DNA of 64,000 bases from Methanocaldococcus sp. FS406-22 (GTDB taxonomy: Archaea > AGJL01 > Methanococci > Methanococcales > Methanocaldococcaceae). The stretch spans positions 1,696,940 through 1,760,939 of the forward strand of contig NC_013887.1 in assembly GCF_000025525.1 (NCBI RefSeq), given 5' to 3'. Shown piece by piece: positions 8,251 through 15,276 of the stretch. Position 1 is the first letter of the stretch, and each line of letters opens with the position of its first letter. The position numbers and the translations under genes are program-made. The notes beneath the pieces are model-generated. The model did no database searches and was not told the origin of the DNA. It was given only the letters and a program-made list of their open reading frames with translations.

Positions 8251-9525
8251 TTATAAGTCCCTTGGGTCTACAAGCTCTCCCTTAACAGCACATGCAGCAG
8301 CAGTTATTGGTGAAGCAAGATAAATCTCTGCCTCCAATGAACCCTGCCTTCCTCTGAAGTTTCTGTTTGATGTTGAAACACAAACCTCTCCAGGGCCGAG
8401 AACTCCATATAATGAACCCATACAGGCAGAGCATGAAGGATTTGTAACTACACATCCATACTTCAAGAATTTCTCAATTATTCCTTCTTTTAGGGCTTTC
8501 AAATACTCTTCCCTTGAAGCTGGAGTTACAACAACCCTAACATTATCTGCTATTCCTCCATGTTTCTCAATAATCTCAATGGCCATTCTTAAATCTTCTA
8601 CTCTCCCGTTTGTACAACTGCCTATAAATACTTGATCTATTGGTTTTCCAGCCACTTCTCTCGCCTGTTTAACATTATCTACATTGTGTGGGCATGCAAA
8701 TACAGGCTCTATCTTATCTGCTTCAATCTCATAAACCTCTGCAAATTCAGCATCTTCATCTCCTTTTATAACTTCAAATGGCCTCTCAGTTCCATGTTTC
8801 TTCATGGCCTCTTTTACATATTGGATAGTTTTTTCATCTGGCTCGATAATTCCAGTTTTTCCACCCATCTCAATAGCCATGTTTGTCATGGTCATTCTTG
8901 AAGCTATAGACATCTTTTTAACTGTTTCTCCACCAAACTGGCAGGCTTTGTAAGTAGCTCCATCAACACCAACTTCTCCTATAATTGTTAAGATAACATC
9001 CTTTGAGGTAACGTAAGGTTGTAAATCTCCAGTGATGTTGAAATAAATTGTTTCTGGAACTTTAAACCATAGTTTTCCAGTTGCAAATACGTGAGCCATG
9101 TCTGTTGAGCCTATACCGGTAGCAAAAGCTCCAAAAGCTCCATGTGTGCATGTATGGCTGTCAGCACCAACAACAACCTCTCCAGGAGCTATATGTCCCT
9201 TCTCTGGCAATACTTGATGACAAACTCCCTCTCTAATATCGTAGAAATACTTTATACCTTGCTCTTTTACAAACTTCCTCATTAATATGTGGTTTTCAGC
9301 TGCTTTTATGCTGTCAGCTGGAACTTGGTGGTCGAATAGGATAACAATTTTCTCTGGATCCCAAACTTTCTCAATTCCATACTCTTTTAATGTATTGACA
9401 GTTAGAGGTCCGGTAATATCATGAACCATTGCTACATCTATGTTTGCCATCACTATATCGCCAGGGCTAACCTCCTTTTTTCCAGATGCCTTAGCTAATA
9501 TCTTTTCTACAATTGTCATTCCCAT
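8251..9525 (-). CDS. leuC: 3-isopropylmalate dehydratase large subunit (aconitase family)
   Basis: Large subunit of isopropylmalate isomerase, 424 residues, which with a separate small subunit interconverts 2- and 3-isopropylmalate in leucine synthesis and also handles citraconate in the isoleucine pathway of methanogens. Family motifs: [52 protein letters not shown], and the [4Fe-4S] cysteine ligands in [11 protein letters not shown] and [13 protein letters not shown]. Methanogens have two LeuC-like paralogues, the other being homoaconitase AksD; my memory of M. jannaschii gene order favours the leucine enzyme here. GGTGAAACT precedes the start. The two paralogues are hard to separate by sequence alone. 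Confidence 0.85.
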   Translation of the reverse strand: MGMTIVEKILAKASGKKEVSPGDIVMANIDVAMVHDITGPLTVNTLKEYGIEKVWDPEKIVILFDHQVPADSIKAAENHILMRKFVKEQGIKYFYDIREGVCHQVLPEKGHIAPGEVVVGADSHTCTHGAFGAFATGIGSTDMAHVFATGKLWFKVPETIYFNITGDLQPYVTSKDVILTIIGEVGVDGATYKACQFGGETVKKMSIASRMTMTNMAIEMGGKTGIIEPDEKTIQYVKEAMKKHGTERPFEVIKGDEDAEFAEVYEIEADKIEPVFACPHNVDNVKQAREVAGKPIDQVFIGSCTNGRVEDLRMAIEIIEKHGGIADNVRVVVTPASREEYLKALKEGIIEKFLKYGCVVTNPSCSACMGSLYGVLGPGEVCVSTSNRNFRGRQGSLEAEIYLASPITAAACAVKGELVDPRDL

Positions 9526-9579
9526 AGTTTCACCATCACATTAAATTTTAAAAATGAGGTGGATTATATTTTACAGTAT

Positions 9580-9589
9580 GGTTATATAA
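9580..9589 (+). promoter_or_regulatory. TATA box of the C/D box sRNA
   Basis: A TATA-like GTTATATAAA lies about 22-28 bases before the predicted 5' end (9605-9608) of the C/D box RNA, at the distance expected for an archaeal promoter. It supports an independently transcribed RNA on the plus strand. Confidence 0.5.
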
Positions 9590-9607
9590 AAAAGTTAATC
9601 AAACAGT

Positions 9608-9668
9608 CCCTCGATGATGAGTAATAAAAGCTGATTATGTGATGAGCCCTTTCGGGGTAGCTGAGGGG
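9608..9668 (+). ncRNA. C/D box guide sRNA (2'-O-methylation guide)
   Basis: All four boxes are perfect: C box ATGATGA (9614-9620), D' CTGA (9631-9634), C' GTGATGA (9639-9645), D CTGA (9661-9664). The ends close with CCCTC (9608-9612) against GAGGG (9663-9667). The D guide (9646-9660) would pair with a target reading CUACCCCGAAAGGGC and, by the box-plus-five rule, methylate its fifth base (C). The D' guide (9621-9630) would pair with CUUUUAUUAC. I have not matched either to an rRNA or tRNA. Such RNAs act with L7Ae, Nop5 and fibrillarin. It sits between convergent-facing ends of leuC's promoter and the DUF364 gene. Confidence 0.85.
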
Positions 9669-9677
9669 AATTAATTT

Positions 9678-10448
9678 TTATTCTATCTCTATTGTGTATT
9701 TTCTTGAAGCTCCTTTAAATAACATTGATGAGGATGCAAATTTTAAATACAAAAGGGCTTTATCAACATCTACAATCTTTGTTGATGCAATATGAGTTAT
9801 TCCAAATCCTTTGAATAAATCTGGCAGAGATTGAGCTGTAGGGCCGACTAAAATTTTTAGTTTGGCATTTTTAGCTCTCTCTAAAACAAAATCTAAGGTA
9901 TCATTTAATAGGGTAGTTCCACTGATAAAGACGGCATCCATCTCTGGTAATAGCCTATATTCAAAACTATCACTTAAGACTCCATCCATCAATAGTGAGG
10001 GGCTTCTCTCAAACACATAGATATCAAAGCTACCAGATTTTTTAAGCATATTCACAACTGGCACCATATTTCCAACAAAGGCTATTTTTTTAATATCTTC
10101 TTTATTTAACACCAACTCAGCTGCATCTCTACCATTTGCCTCAAAATTAAAATAGTATTGAGATACTGCATTTATTGCCGCTAATCCAAGAGTTCTTTCA
10201 ACAATATCAAAGCTGTCTACCATATTAATAAAGTCCTCAACATCTCTACCTATTTTTAAATCCTTTTTATTCCCATGCCCCCTATACTCCTCCAATAATG
10301 TCATTGCTACTCCTAGGGCTTTTTTGCCGTTGCTTTCAACTACCACATAGCTGTAAGGCAAAGCAAATGAGAAATCAACAACTTTAAAATCGTCTTCTTT
10401 TTCATTTAATAGATTTAAAGCTCTCTCTTTTATCTCCTCTATTATCAT
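9678..10448 (-). CDS. DUF364 protein (putative metal-chelation fold)
   Basis: A 256-residue protein of the DUF364/DUF4213 type, annotated in databases as a putative heavy-metal chelation domain. Visible pieces are VVVESNGKKALGVAMTLLEE, RTLGLAAINAVSQYYF, KIAFVGNMVPVVNMLKKSG, VFISGTTLLNDTLDFVLE and LVGPTAQSLPDLF. The last two form the Rossmann-like half typical of DUF364. Start ATG 10448 follows GGGTGATATT. It is the first gene of the molybdenum/tungsten island, and its promoter (10522-10542) is nearly identical to that of the small gene at 12682. A role in metal handling is inferred from family name and context. Confidence 0.72.
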   Translation of the reverse strand: MIIEEIKERALNLLNEKEDDFKVVDFSFALPYSYVVVESNGKKALGVAMTLLEEYRGHGNKKDLKIGRDVEDFINMVDSFDIVERTLGLAAINAVSQYYFNFEANGRDAAELVLNKEDIKKIAFVGNMVPVVNMLKKSGSFDIYVFERSPSLLMDGVLSDSFEYRLLPEMDAVFISGTTLLNDTLDFVLERAKNAKLKILVGPTAQSLPDLFKGFGITHIASTKIVDVDKALLYLKFASSSMLFKGASRKYTIEIE

Positions 10449-10521
10449 AATATCACCCAATCTAGAATTCATCTTTGTGTTATTTCTTTCTCATCAAAAT
10501 TTTGGTGATAATTAATTTTAA

Positions 10522-10542
10522 TTACTATTTAAGCGTTATGTT
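10522..10542 (-). promoter_or_regulatory. Promoter box of the DUF364 gene, shared with 12939-12959
   Basis: Read on the minus strand this is AACATAACGCTTAAATAGTA plus A, with a TTAAATA TATA-like core and a purine/C-rich element just upstream. Twenty of 21 bases are identical to the segment in front of the small gene at 12682-12876. Two copies within the same island suggest shared regulation as well as a core promoter. Confidence 0.5.
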
Positions 10543-10572
10543 CATAAAAAACAATTATCACATCAAAAAATT

Positions 10573-11172
10573 TCAAAAAAGTGTTAGGTTGTATTTCTTT
10601 GAAAGAAACTCAGCTCTCTTTATATGTTCTGGATAAAACTCTTTTAATTTTTTAATGATTTCATTTCTTGTTGAATACTTTGCCCCAATTTTTAAGATTT
10701 TTAGAATCTCATCTTTAACATCATAAACCTTCCAACTTGGAATCTCGATAGTCATGCAAAAATCTTCTCTGCCAAATTTATTCCTTAAAATTGGAGATAT
10801 TGATGCTATCAAAACATTATTCCCAATATCTATGAGTGGAGGGACTTTCTGCCTATTGTTGCTTGTTAATTTTTTATAATTCTCTTTTTTGTAGGCATGG
10901 AGTTCAAAATAGATGTTTGGATTGTAATTTTCAATGATATTAATTAGAGCTTTTCCTTCATCAGTTTCATAATACTTTTCTGACAGTGTAGAGATGTATC
11001 TGCTATTCTCAACCAACTTTGGTATAACTAATATATTTCCAGTGTAATTATCTTCCTTTAATAGATTTACAAAATCTTTAAGCACTATTTCTGTAAATTT
11101 TCCCTCATTTCCATGCAATCCTCCAATAAATAGCTTTTTTATTCCATTACCTTTAAATTCAAAGATTTCCAT
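10573..11172 (-). CDS. DUF2119 protein, zinc carboxypeptidase/deacylase-like
   Basis: A 199-residue protein. LFIGGLHGNEGKF (residues 15-27) resembles the H-x-x-E zinc site of the succinylglutamate desuccinylase/aspartoacylase group, and NIYFELHAYK supplies a later His; MTIEIPSWKVYD could hold the general-base Glu. This matches my recollection of DUF2119, a family of methanogens of unknown role. The start overlaps the end of the methyltransferase gene upstream by 14 bases, indicating translational coupling. A metal-dependent hydrolase acting on an amide or ester is an inference. Confidence 0.6.
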   Translation of the reverse strand: MEIFEFKGNGIKKLFIGGLHGNEGKFTEIVLKDFVNLLKEDNYTGNILVIPKLVENSRYISTLSEKYYETDEGKALINIIENYNPNIYFELHAYKKENYKKLTSNNRQKVPPLIDIGNNVLIASISPILRNKFGREDFCMTIEIPSWKVYDVKDEILKILKIGAKYSTRNEIIKKLKEFYPEHIKRAEFLSKKYNLTLF

Positions 11173-11790
11173 AATTTTCACACTTTTTGATTAAAATCCA
11201 CAACCCAGAATCATCATCTATTATCTTATAATTCGGAATGCCAGCTCTGTTTAATATGTCTTCTAATAGTTCCTTATTATGATTTTTCATCCTTGATTTT
11301 ACTTCATTATCCCAATTTGGATTTCTCCTTCTCATCTCTGCAAATATCTTCTCTCTCAACTCTTTATTTCCAAAACCTCCTCCAATATAAGCCATCCCAT
11401 CTGGCTTTAGAACTCTGTAAATCTCTTTAAAAGCTTTTATTTTATCCTTCCAAAAGAACATTGAACCTCTGCTTATAATCAATTCAGCAAAGTTATCTTT
11501 AAATGGTAAGTTATGCACGTCTCCAAGAATTGGAATGATTTTACCTTCTAAGCCCTCTTCCTTAATATATTTCTCAGTAAGTTTGAGCATATCTTTAGAT
11601 ATATCTAAAGCATAAACCTTTAAATTGTTATCTTTGCAATAGCTCTCGCCAAAGCTCCAGTTCCAGTCCCTAAGTCAATGCAAATACCTTCTTTTATACC
11701 TGTCCTATCTACAATCTGTTTAGCAATAACCGGATAAACTGGAGCAAAGACATTTCTAACGATTTCATCAAAATCTTTATAATTATTCAA
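11159..11790 (-). pseudogene. Class I SAM methyltransferase, disrupted by a frameshift
   Basis: The first part, starting at TTG 11790, reads LNNYKDFDEIVRNVFAPVYP and then the SAM motif I CIDLGTGTGALARAIAK, but the frame hits TAA near 11627. The following frame (from about 11640 down) continues without a gap in sense: KDNNLKVYALDISKDMLKLT, then LPFKDNFAELIISRGSMFFWKD and RVLKPDGMAYIGGGFG. A single base missing in the A-rich run at the junction restores one protein of about 210 residues. The start overlaps the stop of the upstream methyltransferase gene. It could be a true pseudogene, a sequencing error, or less likely a programmed shift. Confidence 0.75.
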
Positions 11791-12616
11791 CCTCCCACCA
11801 TAAAATAACAGCCTTATTTTTTGTTATAAACTTTTCATTGTCTGATAGTTCTTTTAAATAGCTTTCTATCTTCTTTATAACCTCTTCATCTACCTCTTTA
11901 AACCTTCCAATAAAGCTTGCTACATATCTTATCTCTTCCTCTAAGTTCCTTTCAATTGTGTAATCGAAATATCTAACATTCACTATCCTTCCCCATTCTC
12001 TTAAGATAACATAGGCAAAGTAATCTGCATCTGGCTCAAACTCTCCCATATATGGTTTATTTAGGATTTTTTCATAGATTTTCTTTACAATGCTGTCTCT
12101 TCCACATGGTTGAATTATTGAGCAGTATCTTTTTGATAAGCTTTCCATCTTCTCTAAATGCTTTTCTAAGTCATCAACCATCCAAAGAAAGTGAGAGCAA
12201 ACAACCAAATCAAATTTATCATCAATATCTATGCTATTCCAATCTGCATTAATGATTTCTACATTCTCTATGCCATTTTCTCTTAAATTCTCTTTTAAAA
12301 GCCTTATATTCATCTCTGATTTTTCAATAGCAATAACTTTTTTAACCTCCTTTGCTAATGGAATCGTTAATGTTCCAGCTCCAGTTCCAATCTCTAAAAC
12401 AGTAAAATTGCTAAATCCTTCTAAATTTTCTTTTAAAATCTCAACAGCCTTTTTTCCATACCCATAGTTATTTCTTTTTATAATATTTGAGGAATCTATT
12501 GACAACTTCTTAAAAAACTCTTTGTCATAGGTTATTTTTGGCTTTCCTTTTCTTTCAGCTTTTATCTTATCCCAGGTGTCTTTTATATCTATCTTATATT
12601 TTAGTAGTCTCTTCAT
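11783..12616 (-). CDS. Class I SAM-dependent methyltransferase
   Basis: A 277-residue methyltransferase. An N-terminal helical region (about residues 1-65, with ITYDKEFFKKLSIDSSNIIK) precedes the Rossmann core: motif I TVLEIGTGAGTLTIPLAK, acidic VIAIEKSEMNIRLLKEN, motif for adenine VEIINADWNSIDIDDKFDLVVCSHFLW (given in part). The C-terminal region has SIIQPCGRDSIVKK and a run ending AVILWWEVE. Start ATG 12616 follows GGTGAGTAGT. The substrate is unknown. Its place in the molybdenum/tungsten island, next to a DUF364 gene and a second methyltransferase, suggests a small-molecule rather than rRNA target, but that is inference. Confidence 0.78.
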   Translation of the reverse strand: MKRLLKYKIDIKDTWDKIKAERKGKPKITYDKEFFKKLSIDSSNIIKRNNYGYGKKAVEILKENLEGFSNFTVLEIGTGAGTLTIPLAKEVKKVIAIEKSEMNIRLLKENLRENGIENVEIINADWNSIDIDDKFDLVVCSHFLWMVDDLEKHLEKMESLSKRYCSIIQPCGRDSIVKKIYEKILNKPYMGEFEPDADYFAYVILREWGRIVNVRYFDYTIERNLEEEIRYVASFIGRFKEVDEEVIKKIESYLKELSDNEKFITKNKAVILWWEVE

Positions 12617-12681
12617 ACTACTCACCAAATCAAAATAAAAAGAGGTATTTTTGCAATTTTCACATTACATCAAAATAAAAA

Positions 12682-12876
12682 CTATATTTGGCTTATACTT
12701 ATTTTGTAAGCATTATATGCCCAACAATCTAAAATTTCTCTTATATTACTTTCATTTTTGCATCCTTTCATTCTTGCCATTCTTTTCAAGAGTTTGACAG
12801 TATTTCTCATCTCTTCCTCGCTCATGAATGGAGCATTTAAAAGTATTTCTATGGCTTTTTTGTCGATTTCGTCCAT
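12682..12876 (-). CDS. Small helical protein, unknown
   Basis: A 64-residue acidic-basic helical protein beginning MDEIDKKAIEILLNAPFMSE and containing MRNTVKLLKRMARMKGCKN. No recognised domain. GGGGATATT lies before the ATG, and a good promoter box lies at 12939-12959, so I regard it as a genuine gene. That box matches the DUF364 promoter. Confidence 0.55.
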   Translation of the reverse strand: MDEIDKKAIEILLNAPFMSEEEMRNTVKLLKRMARMKGCKNESNIREILDCWAYNAYKISISQI

Positions 12877-12938
12877 AATATCCCCATAACTAAATATAGT
12901 TACTATTAATGTAATCTAATTACAGATATTATTAGAGC

Positions 12939-12959
12939 TTACTATTTAAGCATTATGTT
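12939..12959 (-). promoter_or_regulatory. Promoter box of the small gene at 12682, shared with 10522-10542
   Basis: Minus-strand AACATAATGCTTAAATAGTA plus A; only one base differs from the box upstream of the DUF364 gene. A palindrome GTAAT-N3-ATTAC lies next to it (12911-12923), between the box and the start codon, and could be an operator. Confidence 0.45.
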
Positions 12960-12984
12960 AACCAAAAATATTATGCATTATTTG

Positions 12985-13155
12985 CTAAAATTCTAATAAT
13001 AATGAGGATATTGACTTTATTAATGTATTTTTATACTTAACTGCTAAGAAACTCATTATCATTAATCCAATAAAGATTGGTAATAAGTAGATATCAAAGC
13101 TTGGAGTTGGTGATGGCATCAATATAGCTGTTTCTACGACTCCAAAGTTACACAT
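12985..13155 (-). CDS. Small single-span membrane protein coupled to the ModA-like gene
   Basis: A 56-residue protein with a Pro/Ser-rich lead (ILMPSPTPSFD) and one hydrophobic helix (IYLLPIFIGLMIMSFLAV) followed by Lys-rich residues. The ribosome binding site GGAGGTGA includes the stop codon of the upstream ModA-like gene, so translation is coupled. It has the look of a membrane anchor or partner for the ModA-like lipoprotein, which has no permease gene beside it. Function inferred only from position. Confidence 0.55.
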   Translation of the reverse strand: MCNFGVVETAILMPSPTPSFDIYLLPIFIGLMIMSFLAVKYKNTLIKSISSLLLEF

Positions 13156-13160
13156 CTTAC

Positions 13161-13874
13161 TCACCTCCATCCGTATTTTTCAAATTCTCCTTTATGAGAC
13201 AATAGATAATCAACATACTTCCTCACAGCATCGTTATCGTTTATTACAGCGATGTATAGCTGTAACTCATATCCTTTGATTGGAATTATTTTTATAGCAT
13301 CATCTTTCTTAATAGTATCAAGCCAAACAATTGTAGCATCTGCCTTTCCTTCTTTAACCACCTTTATCAAATTCTTTGAAGATGTGAAGATTAGAGTTGC
13401 ATTTATTTTCTCCCTTTTGATAATTTCTATACCTAAACATCCTCCTGGATGATGATATTTACTTTGATTTACTACAGCTATTCTTTTACCGTTTAAATCA
13501 CTCAATGAGCTAATGTCACTACCTTTTCTGACAACAATCACTGGAATCCTTTTAATAAATGGCTTGCAGTCCTTTATTAGTCCTTTTTTCTCAAGAATCT
13601 CTATTGTGCTGACATTGAATAGCTCATACTCTTTTGGAGCTATAACAACGTCTGCATTGGTTTTATTCACAAGCTTTGCCATCTGATAATAGCCTACAAA
13701 GGAGAAGTTAATTTCGACATTCTCTTTCTCAGAGAAGTCTTTGGATACAGCAATTAAAGGTTCTTTAATACCTTTTCCAGTCCATACATGGATAGATTTA
13801 CCTTCTTCAACACAACCACAGATTGCTATTATAGATGAAATTAATCCAAGTATAAGAATTTTTAATTTGTTCAT
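13161..13874 (-). CDS. ModA-like periplasmic substrate-binding lipoprotein
   Basis: A 237-residue extracytoplasmic binding protein. The N-terminal signal ends in a lipobox (IIAICGC, Cys about residue 20). Then ISIHVWTG-like SIHVWTGKGIKEPLIAVSKD, NADVVIAPKEYELF, IPVIVVRKGSDISSLSDLNG, GKADATIVWLDTI and LYIAVINDNDAVRKYVDYLL follow the pattern of ModA/WtpA oxyanion-binding proteins. It lacks adjacent modB and modC genes; a complete modABC set lies at 22053-24735. A role in molybdate or tungstate binding or sensing is plausible. Its promoter region (13875-13983) contains GC-rich CCGGCTTCCG just upstream of a TTTATATC TATA box. Confidence 0.72.
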   Translation of the reverse strand: MNKLKILILGLISSIIAICGCVEEGKSIHVWTGKGIKEPLIAVSKDFSEKENVEINFSFVGYYQMAKLVNKTNADVVIAPKEYELFNVSTIEILEKKGLIKDCKPFIKRIPVIVVRKGSDISSLSDLNGKRIAVVNQSKYHHPGGCLGIEIIKREKINATLIFTSSKNLIKVVKEGKADATIVWLDTIKKDDAIKIIPIKGYELQLYIAVINDNDAVRKYVDYLLSHKGEFEKYGWR

Positions 13875-13983
13875 ATTTTTCCCTTCTGCGGGTTTCAGAT
13901 ATCTCTAAAGTATATTATGATATAAATATTTTTCGGAAGCCGGAAACTTATTTCTTTGTTATATATTTAAATAAAAAATAATG

Positions 13984-15114
13984 TTAATCAAATAACCAAA
14001 CATCAATTATTTCACCTTCATGCTTCTCTAACTCATGCTCTTTTATTATAGCCAAACCATCAGCATCCAAAATTGAAGTTAGTATGTTAGAGCCTTTAAA
14101 TATTGGATATGCAATACCATTTTTCAGCTTAACTGGCCTTAGATATAAAAACTCAGGCTCTGAAATGATTTTTTCTGATAATTCTGCTTTAATAATCCTC
14201 CTTTTATAAACTCTATGTGTCATTTTCATTAAAAAAGGTAGTAGAAATACATAACTGCAGATTAAGCATGAAACAACATTCCCCGGCATGCAAAATATGG
14301 GCTTATCATTCACCTTACCAAATAACATTGGCATTCCTGGTCTCATCTTAACCTTATGGAATAAAATCTCTCCCAAATCATCAACAACCCTTGGTAAAAA
14401 ATCCCTTTTTCCAACGGAAACTCCTCCTGAAGTAACAATAATGTCACACTTCTCTGAGGCTTCAATAATTTTATTTTTTATATCATTAAACTCATCCTTT
14501 GCAATCCCTAAGAATTTTGGCACACATCCAGCTTTTTTAACAATTGATGAGATTGTCTTTGAGTTAATATCTTTAGTCATCTTAAATAACTCATTGCCAG
14601 TTGATACAATCCCGACCTTTGGGGTTTTATAGACTTTTATTTCCTCAATACCTAAACCAGCTAAAACTCCGATTGTTCTCTCATTTATTATACTTCCTTT
14701 CTTTAAAACTACCTCTCCCTTTTTTATATCACTGCCCTTTTTTGAGATTCCCTCAATCCTATCAAAGCTTATAACAACTATCTTATTCTTAACTCTTACA
14801 GTATTTTCGATAGGGATTACATACTTCGCATTTTTTGGAACTTTTCCACCAGTAGCAACTAAGACACATTCATTTTTGTTTATCTCCAAATCTCTATCAT
14901 CTCCAGCAAAAATCTCATCAATTAAGATGTATTCCTCAAAAATCTCTGCAACTGCATAGCCGTCAATATCACTTCTATCAAACCTTGGTATATCTACGTC
15001 ACTTATAACATCTTCAGCTAAGACCCTTCCATAAGCATCCTCTATTTTTATATATTCAGTTTTGTTGAAGCTAAATCTGTCTAAAATCTTTTCTGCCTCT
15101 CTAACTGAAATCAT
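13984..15114 (-). CDS. moeA: Molybdopterin molybdotransferase MoeA
   Basis: MoeA inserts molybdate (or tungstate) into adenylated molybdopterin. The 376-residue protein shows the MoeA order: DVDIPRFDRSDIDGYAV (about residues 38-54), ATGGKVPKNA, VGIVSTGNELF, CDIIVTSGGVSVGKRDFLP, MRPGMPMLFGKV and FCMPGNVVSCLICSYVFLLP, then the small C-terminal domain. It is slightly shorter than most MoeA proteins. It lies just after the fmdB SECIS on the same strand, with its own upstream A+T-rich region (including GTTGATTTTCAAC, 15137-15149). Its place beside fmd genes fits cofactor supply to the Fmd enzyme. Confidence 0.93.
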   Translation of the reverse strand: MISVREAEKILDRFSFNKTEYIKIEDAYGRVLAEDVISDVDIPRFDRSDIDGYAVAEIFEEYILIDEIFAGDDRDLEINKNECVLVATGGKVPKNAKYVIPIENTVRVKNKIVVISFDRIEGISKKGSDIKKGEVVLKKGSIINERTIGVLAGLGIEEIKVYKTPKVGIVSTGNELFKMTKDINSKTISSIVKKAGCVPKFLGIAKDEFNDIKNKIIEASEKCDIIVTSGGVSVGKRDFLPRVVDDLGEILFHKVKMRPGMPMLFGKVNDKPIFCMPGNVVSCLICSYVFLLPFLMKMTHRVYKRRIIKAELSEKIISEPEFLYLRPVKLKNGIAYPIFKGSNILTSILDADGLAIIKEHELEKHEGEIIDVWLFD

Positions 15115-15201
15115 AATTTCACCGTAATTATAAATAGTTGATTTTCAACCAAAAATTAATTAAAATTAGTTACTAAGCTTTGTAAAAAAATAATATAATT
15201 G

Positions 15202-15232
15202 GATACGCCTCCCTTAACGGGTTCGGCGTATC
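15202..15232 (-). promoter_or_regulatory. SECIS element of fmdB (archaeal type, 3' untranslated region)
   Basis: On the minus strand the RNA reads helix I GAUACGCC / GGCGUAUC (8 perfect pairs), the asymmetric internal loop GAA opposite a single A, helix II CCC / GGG, and the apical loop GUUAA. This is the archaeal SECIS consensus exactly: GAA-A bulge under a short G:C-rich helix. It begins 44 nt after the fmdB stop codon. In archaea such elements direct SelB-dependent selenocysteine insertion from the 3' untranslated region. Confidence 0.95.
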
Positions 15233-15250
15233 TTTCTCCAACGTTTATGT

Positions 15251-15269
15251 GAGGCTGGACTTCCTGGCT
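15251..15269 (-). repeat. 3' arm of a 19-nt long-range inverted repeat, next to the SECIS
   Basis: Read as fmdB mRNA this is AGCCAGGAAGUCCAGCCUC, lying 7 nt after the stop codon and 18 nt before the SECIS. It is perfectly complementary to GAGGCUGGACUUCCUGGCU inside the fmdB coding sequence (16200-16218), which starts 27 nt after the selenocysteine UGA. Sequence on either side of the two arms is unrelated. Confidence 0.93.
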
Positions 15270-15276
15270 TAAAGAT

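Noticed and set aside
9646..9660. CCCTTTCGGGG in the C/D RNA as a terminator hairpin
   Set aside because: It lies between perfect C' and D boxes and has no following T-run, so it is guide sequence.
15251..15269. The 19-bp inverted repeat as insertion-sequence ends
   Set aside because: One arm lies inside conserved fmdB coding sequence and nothing transposon-like lies between; the arms enclose most of fmdB itself.
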